64,000 nt of DNA from Acinetobacter lwoffii (GTDB lineage Bacteria > Pseudomonadota > Gammaproteobacteria > Pseudomonadales > Moraxellaceae): positions 2,480,001 to 2,544,000 of the forward strand of contig NZ_CP077369.1 in assembly GCF_019048525.1 (NCBI RefSeq). The letters are read 5' to 3'. The notes beneath the pieces are model-generated. The model saw only the letters and a list, made by a program, of their open reading frames with translations. It did not search any database and was not told where the DNA came from. Below, piece after piece: positions 55,924 to 64,000 of the stretch. The position numbers and the translations under genes are program-made. Each line of letters starts with the position of its first letter. The first letter of the stretch is position 1.

Positions 55924-56991
55924 ATGAAACATTTTGAATGTGCCGTCTGCAAGCAACAGCTGTTTTTTTACAAATCAGTTTGTGATCACTGTCTGTCACC
56001 GATCGGTTATATCGCTTCGGAAAAAGAGCTATGCGCATTCGAAAAACAGAGTGCTGAGCGATGGGTGCCAATCGCCAAAAACTACCAACATGCCAGTTAT
56101 AAACCCTGTCAAAATTATGTAAATTATCAGGTATGCAACTGGATGATCCCCAGCGATGAAGACGAGGAATTTTGTGAATCCTGTCAGCTTACCCATGTCA
56201 TTCCTGATCTGGAAAATCCCGAGAACCTGATTTACTGGTTTCGACTGGAAGAAGCCAAACGCCGTTTCCTGTATTTGGCCCAGCGCATGAACATGATGCC
56301 ACGCCCTAAAAAGTCTGAAGATGATCCATTTGGTCTGCGATTTGATTTTCTCCTGCCCCAAGAAGATAAGCCTGTTTTAATTGGTCATGCTAATGGTGTC
56401 ATTACCCTAAATGCAATTGAAGCTGATGTTGTTTATCGTGAAACTACACGTGTAAATATGGGTGAAAACTACCGGACTTTATTGGGTCATTTTCGTCATG
56501 AAAGTGGCCATTATTATTTTGCGCTCATGCAACATATGCATCCGGAATTGCTAGATGAATTCCGTCAGTATTTTGGCGATGAGCGGCAGGATTATGGCAA
56601 GGCACTTGAACGCCATTATAATGAAGGCGCGCCAATCAACTGGCAGGAAAAGTACATCAGTGCTTATGCTACCGCCCATCCCTGGGAAGACTGGGCAGAA
56701 ACCTGGGCGCACTATCTGCATATGATGGAAACACTGGAAACTGCCTACTATGGTGGTATGCGTGTTGAAGGAAATGGCAGCTATCTGGCCAGCATGGATT
56801 TTAAAGAATGCCCGATTGGTGGACAGGATTTTGAACATATTCTGGAAAACTGGGTTACCTTGACCTTTAATCTGAATGCCTTAAACCGTTGTATGGGCCT
56901 GGAAGATGCCTACCCGTTCAAGCTGAGCGAAGCGGTTAAAGACAAGTTACGATTTATTCACCGGCATGTGCTGGAAAAAGTTTTTAAATAA
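55924..56991 (+). CDS. Putative zinc-binding metallopeptidase with N-terminal zinc ribbon (DUF2248-like)
   Basis: A 355-residue protein: N-terminal zinc-ribbon-like segment with Cys pairs (CAVCKQQLFF and CDHCLSPIGY, about 6-25; more Cys near 60-85, FCESCQL), then a predicted metalloprotease domain with the HExxH motif in FRHESGHYYF (about 190-199), and TWAHYLHMMET later as a further ligand segment. The family is a recognised zinc-dependent peptidase-like group of unknown substrate. It stands alone between the frameshifted membrane gene and the thiolase. A GGGAG is just before ATG 55924. Confidence 0.8.
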   Translation: MKHFECAVCKQQLFFYKSVCDHCLSPIGYIASEKELCAFEKQSAERWVPIAKNYQHASYKPCQNYVNYQVCNWMIPSDEDEEFCESCQLTHVIPDLENPENLIYWFRLEEAKRRFLYLAQRMNMMPRPKKSEDDPFGLRFDFLLPQEDKPVLIGHANGVITLNAIEADVVYRETTRVNMGENYRTLLGHFRHESGHYYFALMQHMHPELLDEFRQYFGDERQDYGKALERHYNEGAPINWQEKYISAYATAHPWEDWAETWAHYLHMMETLETAYYGGMRVEGNGSYLASMDFKECPIGGQDFEHILENWVTLTFNLNALNRCMGLEDAYPFKLSEAVKDKLRFIHRHVLEKVFK

Positions 56992-57181
56992 TTTAAAAAG
57001 TAATTTTTATAGTAAAACCAGTGATGGAATGGGATCAGCAAAGTCTGAAAATATGGATTTTATTGTGTATTTTAAAAATTAATATGATTTAAAGAATCCC
57101 TGCTCCTGGCGAACCAAGAGCAGCAACTTTTGAATGAATCAGTATTTAGTTCGCTAACTGAATATACGATTTAGGATGGGC

Positions 57182-58351
57182 TTAAACCAGTTCCACAGCA
57201 ATCGCAGTCGCTTCCCCACCACCGATACATAAGGATGCAATACCTTTCTTACCGCCAGTACGTTTTAAGGCATGAATCAAGGTCACAATAATACGGGAAC
57301 CAGAAGAACCCAATGGATGACCAAGTGCACAAGCACCGCCATTAATGTTTACTTTTGCTGGATCAAGTTTAAAACCATCAATGGCTAACATAGTCACCAT
57401 GGCGAACGCTTCGTTGATTTCCCAAAGATCGACATCCTGAGCATCCCAACCCGTTTTTTTCAGGACTTTTTCAATCGCACCAACTGGTGCAATGGTAAAT
57501 TCTGAAGGATGCTGTGAATGGCTGGCATAGGCCAGAATATTAGCTAGCGGTTTTAAATTACGCTGTGCAGCAATTTCGCTCGAGGTGATCACCAGTGCTG
57601 AAGCACCATCCGAAATTGAACTGGCATTTGCCGCAGTAATGGTTCCGTCTTTTTTGAACGCTGGACGCAGAGTTGGAATTTTGTCTGCTTTGGCATTTAA
57701 AGGCTGTTCATCCTGCTCTACTATCACATCACCTTTACGGCTGCTGACAGTGACCGGCACGATTTCATCTTTAAAGAAGCCTTGCTGGACGGCGGTCACG
57801 GCTTTATTTAATGAGCCAATCGCATAGTCATCCTGCTGCTCACGCGTATAGCCTTTTTTATCCGCCATTTCCTGAGCCAAAATTCCCATCGACAGACCTG
57901 TTTCAGCATCTTCCAGACCTTCCTGGAACATGTGATCAATGACTTTGCCATGTCCCATGCGGAAACCGGCACGTGCCTTGTCCATTAAATAGGGTGCGTT
58001 TGACATCGACTCCATCCCGCCTGCAACCACAATCTCTGCTGAACCGGCCTTGATCGCATCTGCTGCCTGCATCACGGCTTTCATGCCTGAACCACAAATT
58101 TTATTGATGGTGGTCGCACCAGTTGAATCCGGTAGACCTGCCTGACGCATGGCCTGACGTGCCGGACCCTGTTTTAAACCGGCTGGCAGTACGCAGCCCA
58201 TGATCACTTCATCAATATCATTGGCCGCCAATCCTGCACGTGCCACCACTTCTTTAATTGCCACAGCACCCAAATCTGGCGCGGTACAGCTTGACAATGA
58301 ACCTTGAAAACCGCCCATCGCGGTACGTACTGCATCTACAATTACGATCAT
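57182..58351 (-). CDS. Acetyl-CoA C-acyltransferase (thiolase)
   Basis: The 389-residue thiolase condenses or cleaves acyl-CoA in fatty-acid metabolism. Cys in TINKICGSGMKAVM (about 90), His in NINGGACALGHPLGSSGSR and the second Cys in ASLCIGGGEATA form the active site. ATG at 58351 follows AAGGAT at 9 bases; earlier ATGs in the same frame only add a charged tail. It lies 83 bases downstream of the acyl-CoA dehydrogenase, in the same operon, and shares with catF the fold but not the operon. Confidence 0.9.
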   Translation of the reverse strand: MIVIVDAVRTAMGGFQGSLSSCTAPDLGAVAIKEVVARAGLAANDIDEVIMGCVLPAGLKQGPARQAMRQAGLPDSTGATTINKICGSGMKAVMQAADAIKAGSAEIVVAGGMESMSNAPYLMDKARAGFRMGHGKVIDHMFQEGLEDAETGLSMGILAQEMADKKGYTREQQDDYAIGSLNKAVTAVQQGFFKDEIVPVTVSSRKGDVIVEQDEQPLNAKADKIPTLRPAFKKDGTITAANASSISDGASALVITSSEIAAQRNLKPLANILAYASHSQHPSEFTIAPVGAIEKVLKKTGWDAQDVDLWEINEAFAMVTMLAIDGFKLDPAKVNINGGACALGHPLGSSGSRIIVTLIHALKRTGGKKGIASLCIGGGEATAIAVELV

Positions 58352-58434
58352 TTTAATTTCATCCTTTTTCATCATTGTTATCAACTCTACATAGCCAAAG
58401 CGCTGTAGGGCTGGTCCTTCGCAATCATTGCGGG

Positions 58435-60216
58435 TTAAGCCTGTGCGGTAAAATAGTCTTCAGGCAACTGCATGACCAGTTCCGCACCGGCCTGAATACG
58501 CTGGATTCGTGCACTCAAATCCGGAAGTACTTTGGCAACATAGTAGTTGGCCAGTACCAGTTTGTTCTGGAAGTAACTATCGTCTTTGGCTGCGGCGGCT
58601 TTGCTAATCCGCGCATACATATAGACAAAGCTGAACAGCCCAACCGCATGTAAATAATCGACAGCAATCGAATTAGCAAAATCAGGGTTCAGCTTAGACT
58701 GCTCGACGATGAATCTGGTGATGTCTTCGAGTTGCTGACAGGTCTCTAATGTCACCGTTTTAATCGTCAATGAATCATCTAGACTTTGTGCAAATTCACG
58801 GATTTCAGCAATATATTCCGCGATATAAGAACCATTACATTTGGTGGTTTTACGCCCAATCAGGTCAATCGCCTGCACGCCATTGGTGCCTTCATAAATC
58901 TGTGAAATACGCAGGTCACGAATACACTGTTCCATGCCCCATTCACGGATATAGCCATGACCACCGAAGCACATTTGTGCTTCCAGTGCAGAATCCAGTG
59001 CCTTGTCGGTTAAGTAAGCTTTGGCGATTGGCGTCAACAAGGCCACACGGTCAGTCGCTTTACGCACGGCTTCAGGGTTGGTTGAGTATTTGGTAATATC
59101 CAGTTGTTGACCCACATACACTGCAAACGCACGCGAAGCTTCATTGTTGGCTCGTACATTGAGCAGCATACGGCGTACATCGCCATGCACCAGAATCGAA
59201 TCGGCTGATTTTTCTGGAGATTTTGCACCAGTTGATGCACGGCCCTGTAAACGATCCGTCGCATATTGTGCTGCATTCTGGTAGGAAAATTCTGTTGCAC
59301 CGATGCCCTGAATCCCCATAGATAAACGTTCGTAGTTCATCATCACGAACATGCCGGCCAGACCTTCATTTTCATTACCAACCATATAGCCCTTGGCGCC
59401 GTCAAAGTTCATGACACAGGTCGCCGAGCCTTTAATTCCCATTTTATGTTCGATCGAACCGGCAGCTACTGTATTACGCTCACCCAGTGAACCATCGGCA
59501 TTGATCAGGAATTTCGGCACAATAAATAATGAAATACCACGTGAACCTGCTGGTGCATTCGGAGTTTTTGCCAGCACCAGATGAATGATATTTTCACTCA
59601 GATCATGCTCACCGCTGGTAATAAAAATTTTGGTACCGGTAATATTGTACGAACCATCTTCATTCGGTTCAGCTTTGGTCTTGATAATGCCAAGATCTGT
59701 GCCGGAATGTGGTTCAGTCAGACACATGGTGCCCGACCATTCACCCGTATAGAATTTTGGTAAATAAGTTTCTTTCTGTTCCTGTGAGGCGCGGTCATTG
59801 ATGGCCATACCTGCACCCACAGTGAGTAGTGGATAAAGCATAAAAGATGGATTGGTGCTCCAGATCATTTCATCCGCCAGAACCGTGAGCATCTTCGGCA
59901 TGTTTTGTCCGCCCCATTCTTCAGGAGCACCCAAGCCTACCCAGCCACCTTCGGCAAACTGTTTAAAGGCTTCCTTGAAACCAGCCGGCGTAGTCACCTC
60001 ACCGTTTTTAAACTGAGCACCACCTTCTTCATCAGCAGGACGATTCAGGTCAAGAATAACATTCTTGGAAAATTTGGCCATCTCTTCCAGAATTGCATTT
60101 GCCGTCGCCATATCTAAATGTGCAAGATTTTCATTACCTTGCCAAAATTGTTCCGCTTGGAATACATCATTTAAAATAAATTCCATGTCTTTTAGCGGCG
60201 CATTATAAATCGGCAT
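58435..60216 (-). CDS. Acyl-CoA dehydrogenase, large type with C-terminal extension
   Basis: The 593-residue flavoenzyme does the first, FAD-dependent, oxidation of acyl-CoA. An N-terminal helical domain (about 1-150), the middle beta domain (CLTEPHSGTDLGIIKT, about 165), and the C-terminal helical domain with the catalytic base region IYEGTNGVQAIDLIGRK (about 435) are followed by a C-terminal extra domain (about 470-593), as in the longer Acinetobacter and Pseudomonas members. AAGGAA precedes the ATG. It is the first gene of the operon with the thiolase and lies divergent from the disrupted TetR gene. Confidence 0.88.
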   Translation of the reverse strand: MPIYNAPLKDMEFILNDVFQAEQFWQGNENLAHLDMATANAILEEMAKFSKNVILDLNRPADEEGGAQFKNGEVTTPAGFKEAFKQFAEGGWVGLGAPEEWGGQNMPKMLTVLADEMIWSTNPSFMLYPLLTVGAGMAINDRASQEQKETYLPKFYTGEWSGTMCLTEPHSGTDLGIIKTKAEPNEDGSYNITGTKIFITSGEHDLSENIIHLVLAKTPNAPAGSRGISLFIVPKFLINADGSLGERNTVAAGSIEHKMGIKGSATCVMNFDGAKGYMVGNENEGLAGMFVMMNYERLSMGIQGIGATEFSYQNAAQYATDRLQGRASTGAKSPEKSADSILVHGDVRRMLLNVRANNEASRAFAVYVGQQLDITKYSTNPEAVRKATDRVALLTPIAKAYLTDKALDSALEAQMCFGGHGYIREWGMEQCIRDLRISQIYEGTNGVQAIDLIGRKTTKCNGSYIAEYIAEIREFAQSLDDSLTIKTVTLETCQQLEDITRFIVEQSKLNPDFANSIAVDYLHAVGLFSFVYMYARISKAAAAKDDSYFQNKLVLANYYVAKVLPDLSARIQRIQAGAELVMQLPEDYFTAQA

Positions 60217-60715
60217 TTTTAAATTCCTTAAAGGGTGATACTCAATCCTGTTGCTAAATATTTTCTAATTTTCATTAGAATACAAACAAGCCATTTTAAA
60301 ATTGTGATATCCAATTCTTGCAGTATTAAATCTATATCTAGATTCATAAAGTTGCCTTAAAAATCACGTCTTCATGTTCAGTATGAGTGACTGAATATGC
60401 CAGCTTAATATTGATCTACTTTCCGTACTAAACCCTGATAAATATGAGCTTAAAACAGTCGAAGGATTTAGCTTCGTGCGCTGAAACAATAAAATAATTA
60501 TACTGAAAATGGAATTTTATTTAGCAAAGTTGATCTCTAGGGTTCAGTTTTCTTGACAATATTTCTGGCTGCTCAGCATCGCTATTTTTATTTGTCAGCA
60601 GTTGCTGCATAAATATACAAAATGAGATAAATATCACGACCTTAGTTTTATAGCCATCGCGTGCAAAATTGCATATTCTTGAAAGGTTCTTTTTCGAAAA
60701 GTATGGACCAAGAAG
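60217..60715. promoter_or_regulatory. Divergent control region of acyl-CoA dehydrogenase and the TetR gene
   Basis: About 500 AT-rich bases with no gene. The only clear element is the inverted repeat TTCTAAT-TTTC-ATTAGAA at 60263-60280, about 47 bases from the dehydrogenase ATG, which has the spacing and symmetry of a TetR-family operator. No strong promoter for the TetR gene was identified. Confidence 0.45.
60263..60280. promoter_or_regulatory. Perfect 18-bp palindrome, candidate TetR operator
   Basis: TTCTAAT and ATTAGAA are exact inverted copies around TTTC. It is the only long perfect dyad in the divergent region between the acyl-CoA dehydrogenase and the TetR gene. Confidence 0.5.
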
Positions 60716-60975
60716 ATGACGACTGTAAGACAGCAGAACTTCCTTCTTCGTAAAGAGAAGATCCTCAGCATGGCGGAAAGCCTGCTACTGGATAATAATC
60801 AGGACATTACCCTGAGTGAGCTGGCCAGTGAACTGGACATCGCAAAAGGAACCATCTACAAACATTTTAAAAGCAAGAACCAGTTATATTTAGAACTGAT
60901 TATTCTGAATGAAAAAAGAATTCTAGAAATATCAAAAAAGCATAATAACGATATTAAAAGTTATGTTTCACAATA

Positions 60976-62053
60976 AGTTGACAAAAATAACTAATGATGC
61001 GAAAAGGTTTTTTTAGTTAACAGATGTTCACACATGCCTAGAATTGTTTCTGTACCACTTAGTTTAGAACAGCGAGAACGACTCATTTTTCTGGTCAAGC
61101 ATGCAAAACATTGGCGTGAAAGGCAACGTGCCCAAACTATTCTCTGGCTTTCCGAAGGTAAAAGTGTTGCGGAAGTTGCCACTCTACAAGAACGTATCCC
61201 AGAAACCATAAGGCTACAACGCCGACGTTGGGAATTGTATGAGTTTGAATCGATTAAAGAAGGTCATCGCTCAGGTCGACCCAATACATTGATCTCAGAC
61301 TATCAGGCGAAAATCCTAGATTGGGTCAATACAAGTCCACTCAATGCAGAACAAATCCGAGTCAAACTACATGAAGAATACGAAGTGTCCGTGTCTGTTG
61401 AAACCATTCGTAAGTTTTTACGTGATTCAGGTATGGTCTTCAAGCGTACCCGTCATAGCTTGAAAAAAAAGAGATCCGATTGCATTTGAACAAGCAACAC
61501 AGCAGATTGAAGAATTACGAGAGCAAGCGGCACGTGGTGAAATTATATTAGGTTATGTTGATGAAACAGGATTTTCATCTACACCTGATAACCGCTATGC
61601 GTGGACAAAGATAGGTGATGTTCATGCGGTTGATGCAATAAGATTAAAACGAGTTAATGTCATGGGGTGTTTGCTTTCAACGGGGAAACTGGTGACAAGC
61701 TGTTTACAAGAGTCAGTGAAAAGCACTTGGTTTTATGCCTATTTAACTGGAATAGCTCAACAAGTAAAACAGATGTATAACCTTCCATTGGTTCTTATTG
61801 TTGATAATGCCTCGATTCATAGAAGTAAAAAGATGGCTGATTACAGAGAGCTACTTAAAACTAACTTTTCGACGAATCTGTATTTTATTCCAGCTTATAG
61901 CCCTGAGTTAAATCGAATCGAGATGGTATGGAAGCAGATGAAATATTATTGGCGAGATTTTCAAGTCATGACAGCTGACAAAATAGAGCAATGGGTGGAG
62001 AAAGTATCAAACCAATTCGGAAAAGAATACATGTTTACTTTTTAATGACAACT
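60976..62053 (+). mobile_element. IS630-family (Tc1/mariner-like) insertion sequence
   Basis: A 1078-bp element flanked by the TA duplication (60974-60975 and 62054-62055) usual for IS630. The ends are AGTTGACAAAAATAAC and, inverted, AGTTGTCATTAAAAAG, imperfect terminal repeats. One frameshifted transposase gene fills it. Confidence 0.88.
61034..62045 (+). CDS. IS630-family transposase made from two overlapping frames
   Basis: The first frame (61034-61489) is the helix-turn-helix half (SEGKSVAEVATLQERIPETI; RKFLRDSGMVFKRTRHSL). At an A8 tract (61463-61470) a -1 shift leads into the second frame with KRDPIAFEQATQQIEEL and the DDE core: Asp in LGYVDETGFSSTP, Asp in LIVDNASIHRSKK and Glu in LNRIEMVWKQMK. 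Translated across the shift the protein has about 336 residues, normal for the family. Programmed slippage is known in several IS630 members, so this may be a working element rather than a pseudogene. Confidence 0.85.
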
Positions 62054-62410
62054 TATATGCTCTATCACATGCTCAATTCAAACCGAACCATCCTGTTTCA
62101 TGTCATTGAAGAGCGTTTAACCAATAACGAAAAAAATCTGAAAGAGTTATTTCAGGAGCTTTATCGGATTCGTGAAGAACGGATTATCCGGATTAAAGAC
62201 ATCACCCATGATTATCTGGTGGCTTTAGAAAGTGCCATGTCGATTCGCGATTATTTGTCTTATATCTGGACAGTCACCTATGGCGCTTCGCTGTTATTAA
62301 ATTCGACCAATTACCAAAAAGCGATTGGATCACGCGAACGTTTGATTAAGCTGTATATTAATCAGGCGCTGATGACGCCAGATAAAATCTCATCGGTATG
62401 ATCACTAGAA

Positions 62411-62443
62411 TAAAAAATGCCTGATTCAATCAGGCATTTTTTA
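62411..62443. terminator. Terminator between the TetR fragment and copZ
   Basis: AAAAAATGCCTGATT and AATCAGGCATTTTTT form a long stem with a minimal loop and T runs on both strands. Confidence 0.9.
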
Positions 62444-62494
62444 TTTGGCTGTATGAGTGCATAAGATCACTTTCGCAATCTAACTCGACAATGA

Positions 62495-62689
62495 TCAGGC
62501 TGCCACAGGCGGGAAACCATCTTCGGTTAAAGCTGCCACAATCTCAGACTCATTGACTGTCGATTCAACTTCAACTAGCTTAGTCGCCACATCAATATTC
62601 ACAGTGGCATTTTCATCCAGATCTTTAATCGTAGCCGTGACACTGCGCGCGCAGCCACCACAAGTCATATTTTCAATACGGAATTTCAT
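62495..62689 (-). CDS. copZ: Copper chaperone CopZ-like (HMA domain)
   Basis: A 64-residue metal-binding protein of ferredoxin-like fold with the copper motif MTCGGCARS (Cys at about 10 and 13). It carries Cu(I) to the CopA ATPase or to CueR. GGAG lies 7 bases before ATG 62689; four residues in the longer frame upstream have no support. It is the last gene of the copA-cueR-copZ set, and the terminator beyond it is shared with the TetR fragment. Confidence 0.88.
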   Translation of the reverse strand: MKFRIENMTCGGCARSVTATIKDLDENATVNIDVATKLVEVESTVNESEIVAALTEDGFPPVAA

Positions 62690-62738
62690 GTTTAGCTCCA
62701 TAGGATCGGTTTAAAAATTGATGTGAATACAGCGCATG

Positions 62739-63149
62739 TCAGTGCTGTTCAGTTCCGACACCCTGTTCAATCTGTTTTAAAATCTGGCAATCAGACTGTT
62801 CATTGCCGGCACACTGCTCAACCGATTGCTGTAAAATTAATAGCATATGCTGCATATCGGCAATTTTCTGTTGTAAAAACTGGATATGTTTTTGTGCCAG
62901 CTGTTTGACCTCACTACTCTGGCGTGAGCTGTTCAGCCACAGGCCGAGTAACTCTTTCATCTGCTCTGAAGAAAATCCAAGTTCACGTGCATGCTGAATA
63001 AAACTTAATGTTTTAATGTCCGCATCACTATAAATCCGATAACCTGTATCACTGCGTTTCGGAGCCGGCAACAAGCCGATTTCTTCATAATATCGGATCA
63101 TTTTTGCAGAGATGCCGGACCGTTTTGCGGCCTGACCAATATTCATCAT
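62739..63149 (-). CDS. cueR: MerR-family copper regulator CueR
   Basis: The 136-residue protein has the MerR winged helix (NIGQAAKRSGISAKMIRYYE, about 3-22), a long dimerisation helix, and two Cys spaced CAGNEQSDC near the C-terminus (about 112-120) that form the Cu(I) site of CueR. It activates copper-export genes. The ATG overlaps the copA stop (ATGA) and AAGGAG lies upstream, so it is co-transcribed with copA. The promoter it would act on lies beyond the window edge. Confidence 0.88.
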   Translation of the reverse strand: MMNIGQAAKRSGISAKMIRYYEEIGLLPAPKRSDTGYRIYSDADIKTLSFIQHARELGFSSEQMKELLGLWLNSSRQSSEVKQLAQKHIQFLQQKIADMQHMLLILQQSVEQCAGNEQSDCQILKQIEQGVGTEQH

Positions 63150-64000
63150 ACTAACTCCTTAAACTGCACCGGTTGATAAGCTTTTAATCTCAAGGCATTA
63201 CTAACCACAAACACAGAGGATAGTGCCATCGCGCCTGCGGCAAACATTGGTGATAACAGAATGCCCCAAAACGGATACAGTACACCTGCGGCAATCGGAA
63301 TTAAGGCAATATTATAGACAAAGGCCCAGAACAGGTTCTGCCGGATATTGCGCATAGTGGCCTGACTCAAGCCGATGCCTGTAGCCACATGCTGTAAATT
63401 GCCTGACATCAATACGACATCGGCTGCTTCAATCGCGACATCAGTGCCGGTACCAATCGCCATGCCAACATCGGCCTGTGCCAATGCCGGAGCATCATTG
63501 ATTCCGTCCCCGACAAAAGTGAGCACACCGTATTGCTGCTGGAGTTGACGTACTGCATCGACTTTTTCATGTGGCAAAACTTGCGCAATCACCTGATCAA
63601 TTTTCAGCTGTCTGGCAATGGCCTGCGCGGTATGCTGGTGATCCCCGGTAATCATTGCCACTTTGAGGCCTTGGTCATGTAAGGCCTGAATCGCGCTATA
63701 AGTAGTCGGTTTAATCGGGTCAGCGACAGCAATAATCGCAGCCAGCTTTTGATTAATCGCCACATATAAAGGACTGCGGCCTTGATCACCGAGCTTTTGT
63801 GCAGTGGCTCTAAACAGATTGACATTTAGACCCAAGTCTTGCATCAGACGTTCTGCACCGATATGCAATTGCTGCCCAGCAACCTTTGCTTTGACCCCTG
63901 CACCCGTAATTGAATCAAAATCCGTCACTTCACTCAGTTCCAGTTCTTGCTCACGGGCAGCCTGAACAATGGCGTGGGCAATCGGATGTTCAGATTTAGC
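63146..64000 (-). CDS. copA: Copper-exporting P-type ATPase CopA (C-terminal part; cut by window edge)
   Basis: The open frame continues to the window edge, so only the last 284 residues are seen. The nucleotide-binding domain has the SEHPIAHAIV motif (the HP site) at the edge, the P-domain shows MITGDHQHTAQAIA and FVGDGINDAPALAQADVG, and the last two membrane helices lie near QNLFWAFVYNIALIPIAAG and FAAGAMALSSVFVVSN. The catalytic DKTG and the CPC metal site would lie beyond position 64000. It exports Cu(I) from the cytoplasm and is linked to cueR and copZ. Confidence 0.92.
   Translation of the reverse strand, partial: AKSEHPIAHAIVQAAREQELELSEVTDFDSITGAGVKAKVAGQQLHIGAERLMQDLGLNVNLFRATAQKLGDQGRSPLYVAINQKLAAIIAVADPIKPTTYSAIQALHDQGLKVAMITGDHQHTAQAIARQLKIDQVIAQVLPHEKVDAVRQLQQQYGVLTFVGDGINDAPALAQADVGMAIGTGTDVAIEAADVVLMSGNLQHVATGIGLSQATMRNIRQNLFWAFVYNIALIPIAAGVLYPFWGILLSPMFAAGAMALSSVFVVSNALRLKAYQPVQFKELV

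Larger units (their letters stand above)
60716..62401 (+). pseudogene. TetR-family regulator split by an IS630-family element
   Basis: The N-terminal part (60716 to 60975) contains the TetR helix-turn-helix (LSELASELDIAKGTIYKHFK, about 35-54) and the C-terminal part (62056 to 62401) the ligand-binding helices (IRDYLSYIWTVTYGAS). Excising the element and one TA restores a continuous 201-residue frame: SYVSQ is followed directly by YMLYHMLNSN. So the gene is broken only by the insertion. It is divergent from the acyl-CoA dehydrogenase operon and probably was its repressor; loss could leave the fatty-acid genes derepressed. A terminator follows. Confidence 0.88.

Overview
The window is chromosomal DNA of an Acinetobacter-like gammaproteobacterium. 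The reasons are the moderately low G+C, the fused HAD phosphatase/mannitol-1-phosphate dehydrogenase known from Acinetobacter, a BenM/CatM-type LysR gene beside catB, beta-ketoadipate genes of cat type, a DcaP-like porin and a soluble desaturase/ferredoxin-reductase pair. I found no rRNA, tRNA or CRISPR array. The species is not assigned.

Layout. (1) 0.2-10.1 kb, nitrate assimilation: mobA, nasA, a NirD-oxidoreductase fusion and nirB on the minus strand, divergent from the regulators nasT-nasS. (2) 10.1-12.3 kb: the mannitol osmolyte gene mtlD. (3) 12.5-28.1 kb, guanidine (or urea) nitrogen scavenging in three transcription units: a plus-strand ABC permease/ATPase, a 2-oxoglutarate dioxygenase, an unknown protein and an SMR pump; a minus-strand small ORF, a NikR-like regulator, allophanate hydrolase and an ABC binding lipoprotein; and a minus-strand pair of DUF1989 proteins with a biotin-dependent carboxylase behind a guanidine-I (ykkC) riboswitch. 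An AT-rich OLD-family nuclease gene sits between the last two units. (4) 28.2-36.8 kb: LysR, HAD, lipoprotein, desaturase with reductase, acyl-CoA synthetase and a MocR regulator. (5) 36.9-52.2 kb: a complete benzoate-to-TCA route (transporter, porin, benM, catBCA, benABCDE, catIJFD). (6) 52.2-62.4 kb, a disrupted stretch: an IS3-family element inside a DMT transporter, a frameshifted membrane-protein gene, a metallopeptidase, thiolase, acyl-CoA dehydrogenase, and a TetR gene split by an IS630-family element. (7) 62.5-64 kb: copper genes copZ, cueR and copA (cut by the window edge).

The clearest theme is nitrogen control. Six sequences match the sigma-54 (-24/-12) consensus. Five lie upstream of nirB, nasT, the ABC/dioxygenase unit, the NikR-like unit and the carboxylase unit. 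The sixth precedes an otherwise unexplained stretch of about 180 nt that ends in an intrinsic terminator, a candidate nitrogen-regulated small RNA. The carboxylase unit appears to be doubly gated: sigma-54 for nitrogen limitation and a guanidine riboswitch for substrate. Established work on guanidine carboxylase, the DUF1989 carboxyguanidine deiminases and allophanate hydrolase implies the flow guanidine, carboxyguanidine, allophanate, then ammonia plus CO2. The dioxygenase, the unknown protein, the metal-site-less NikR-like regulator and its overlapping 45-codon ORF are the least described parts of that system.
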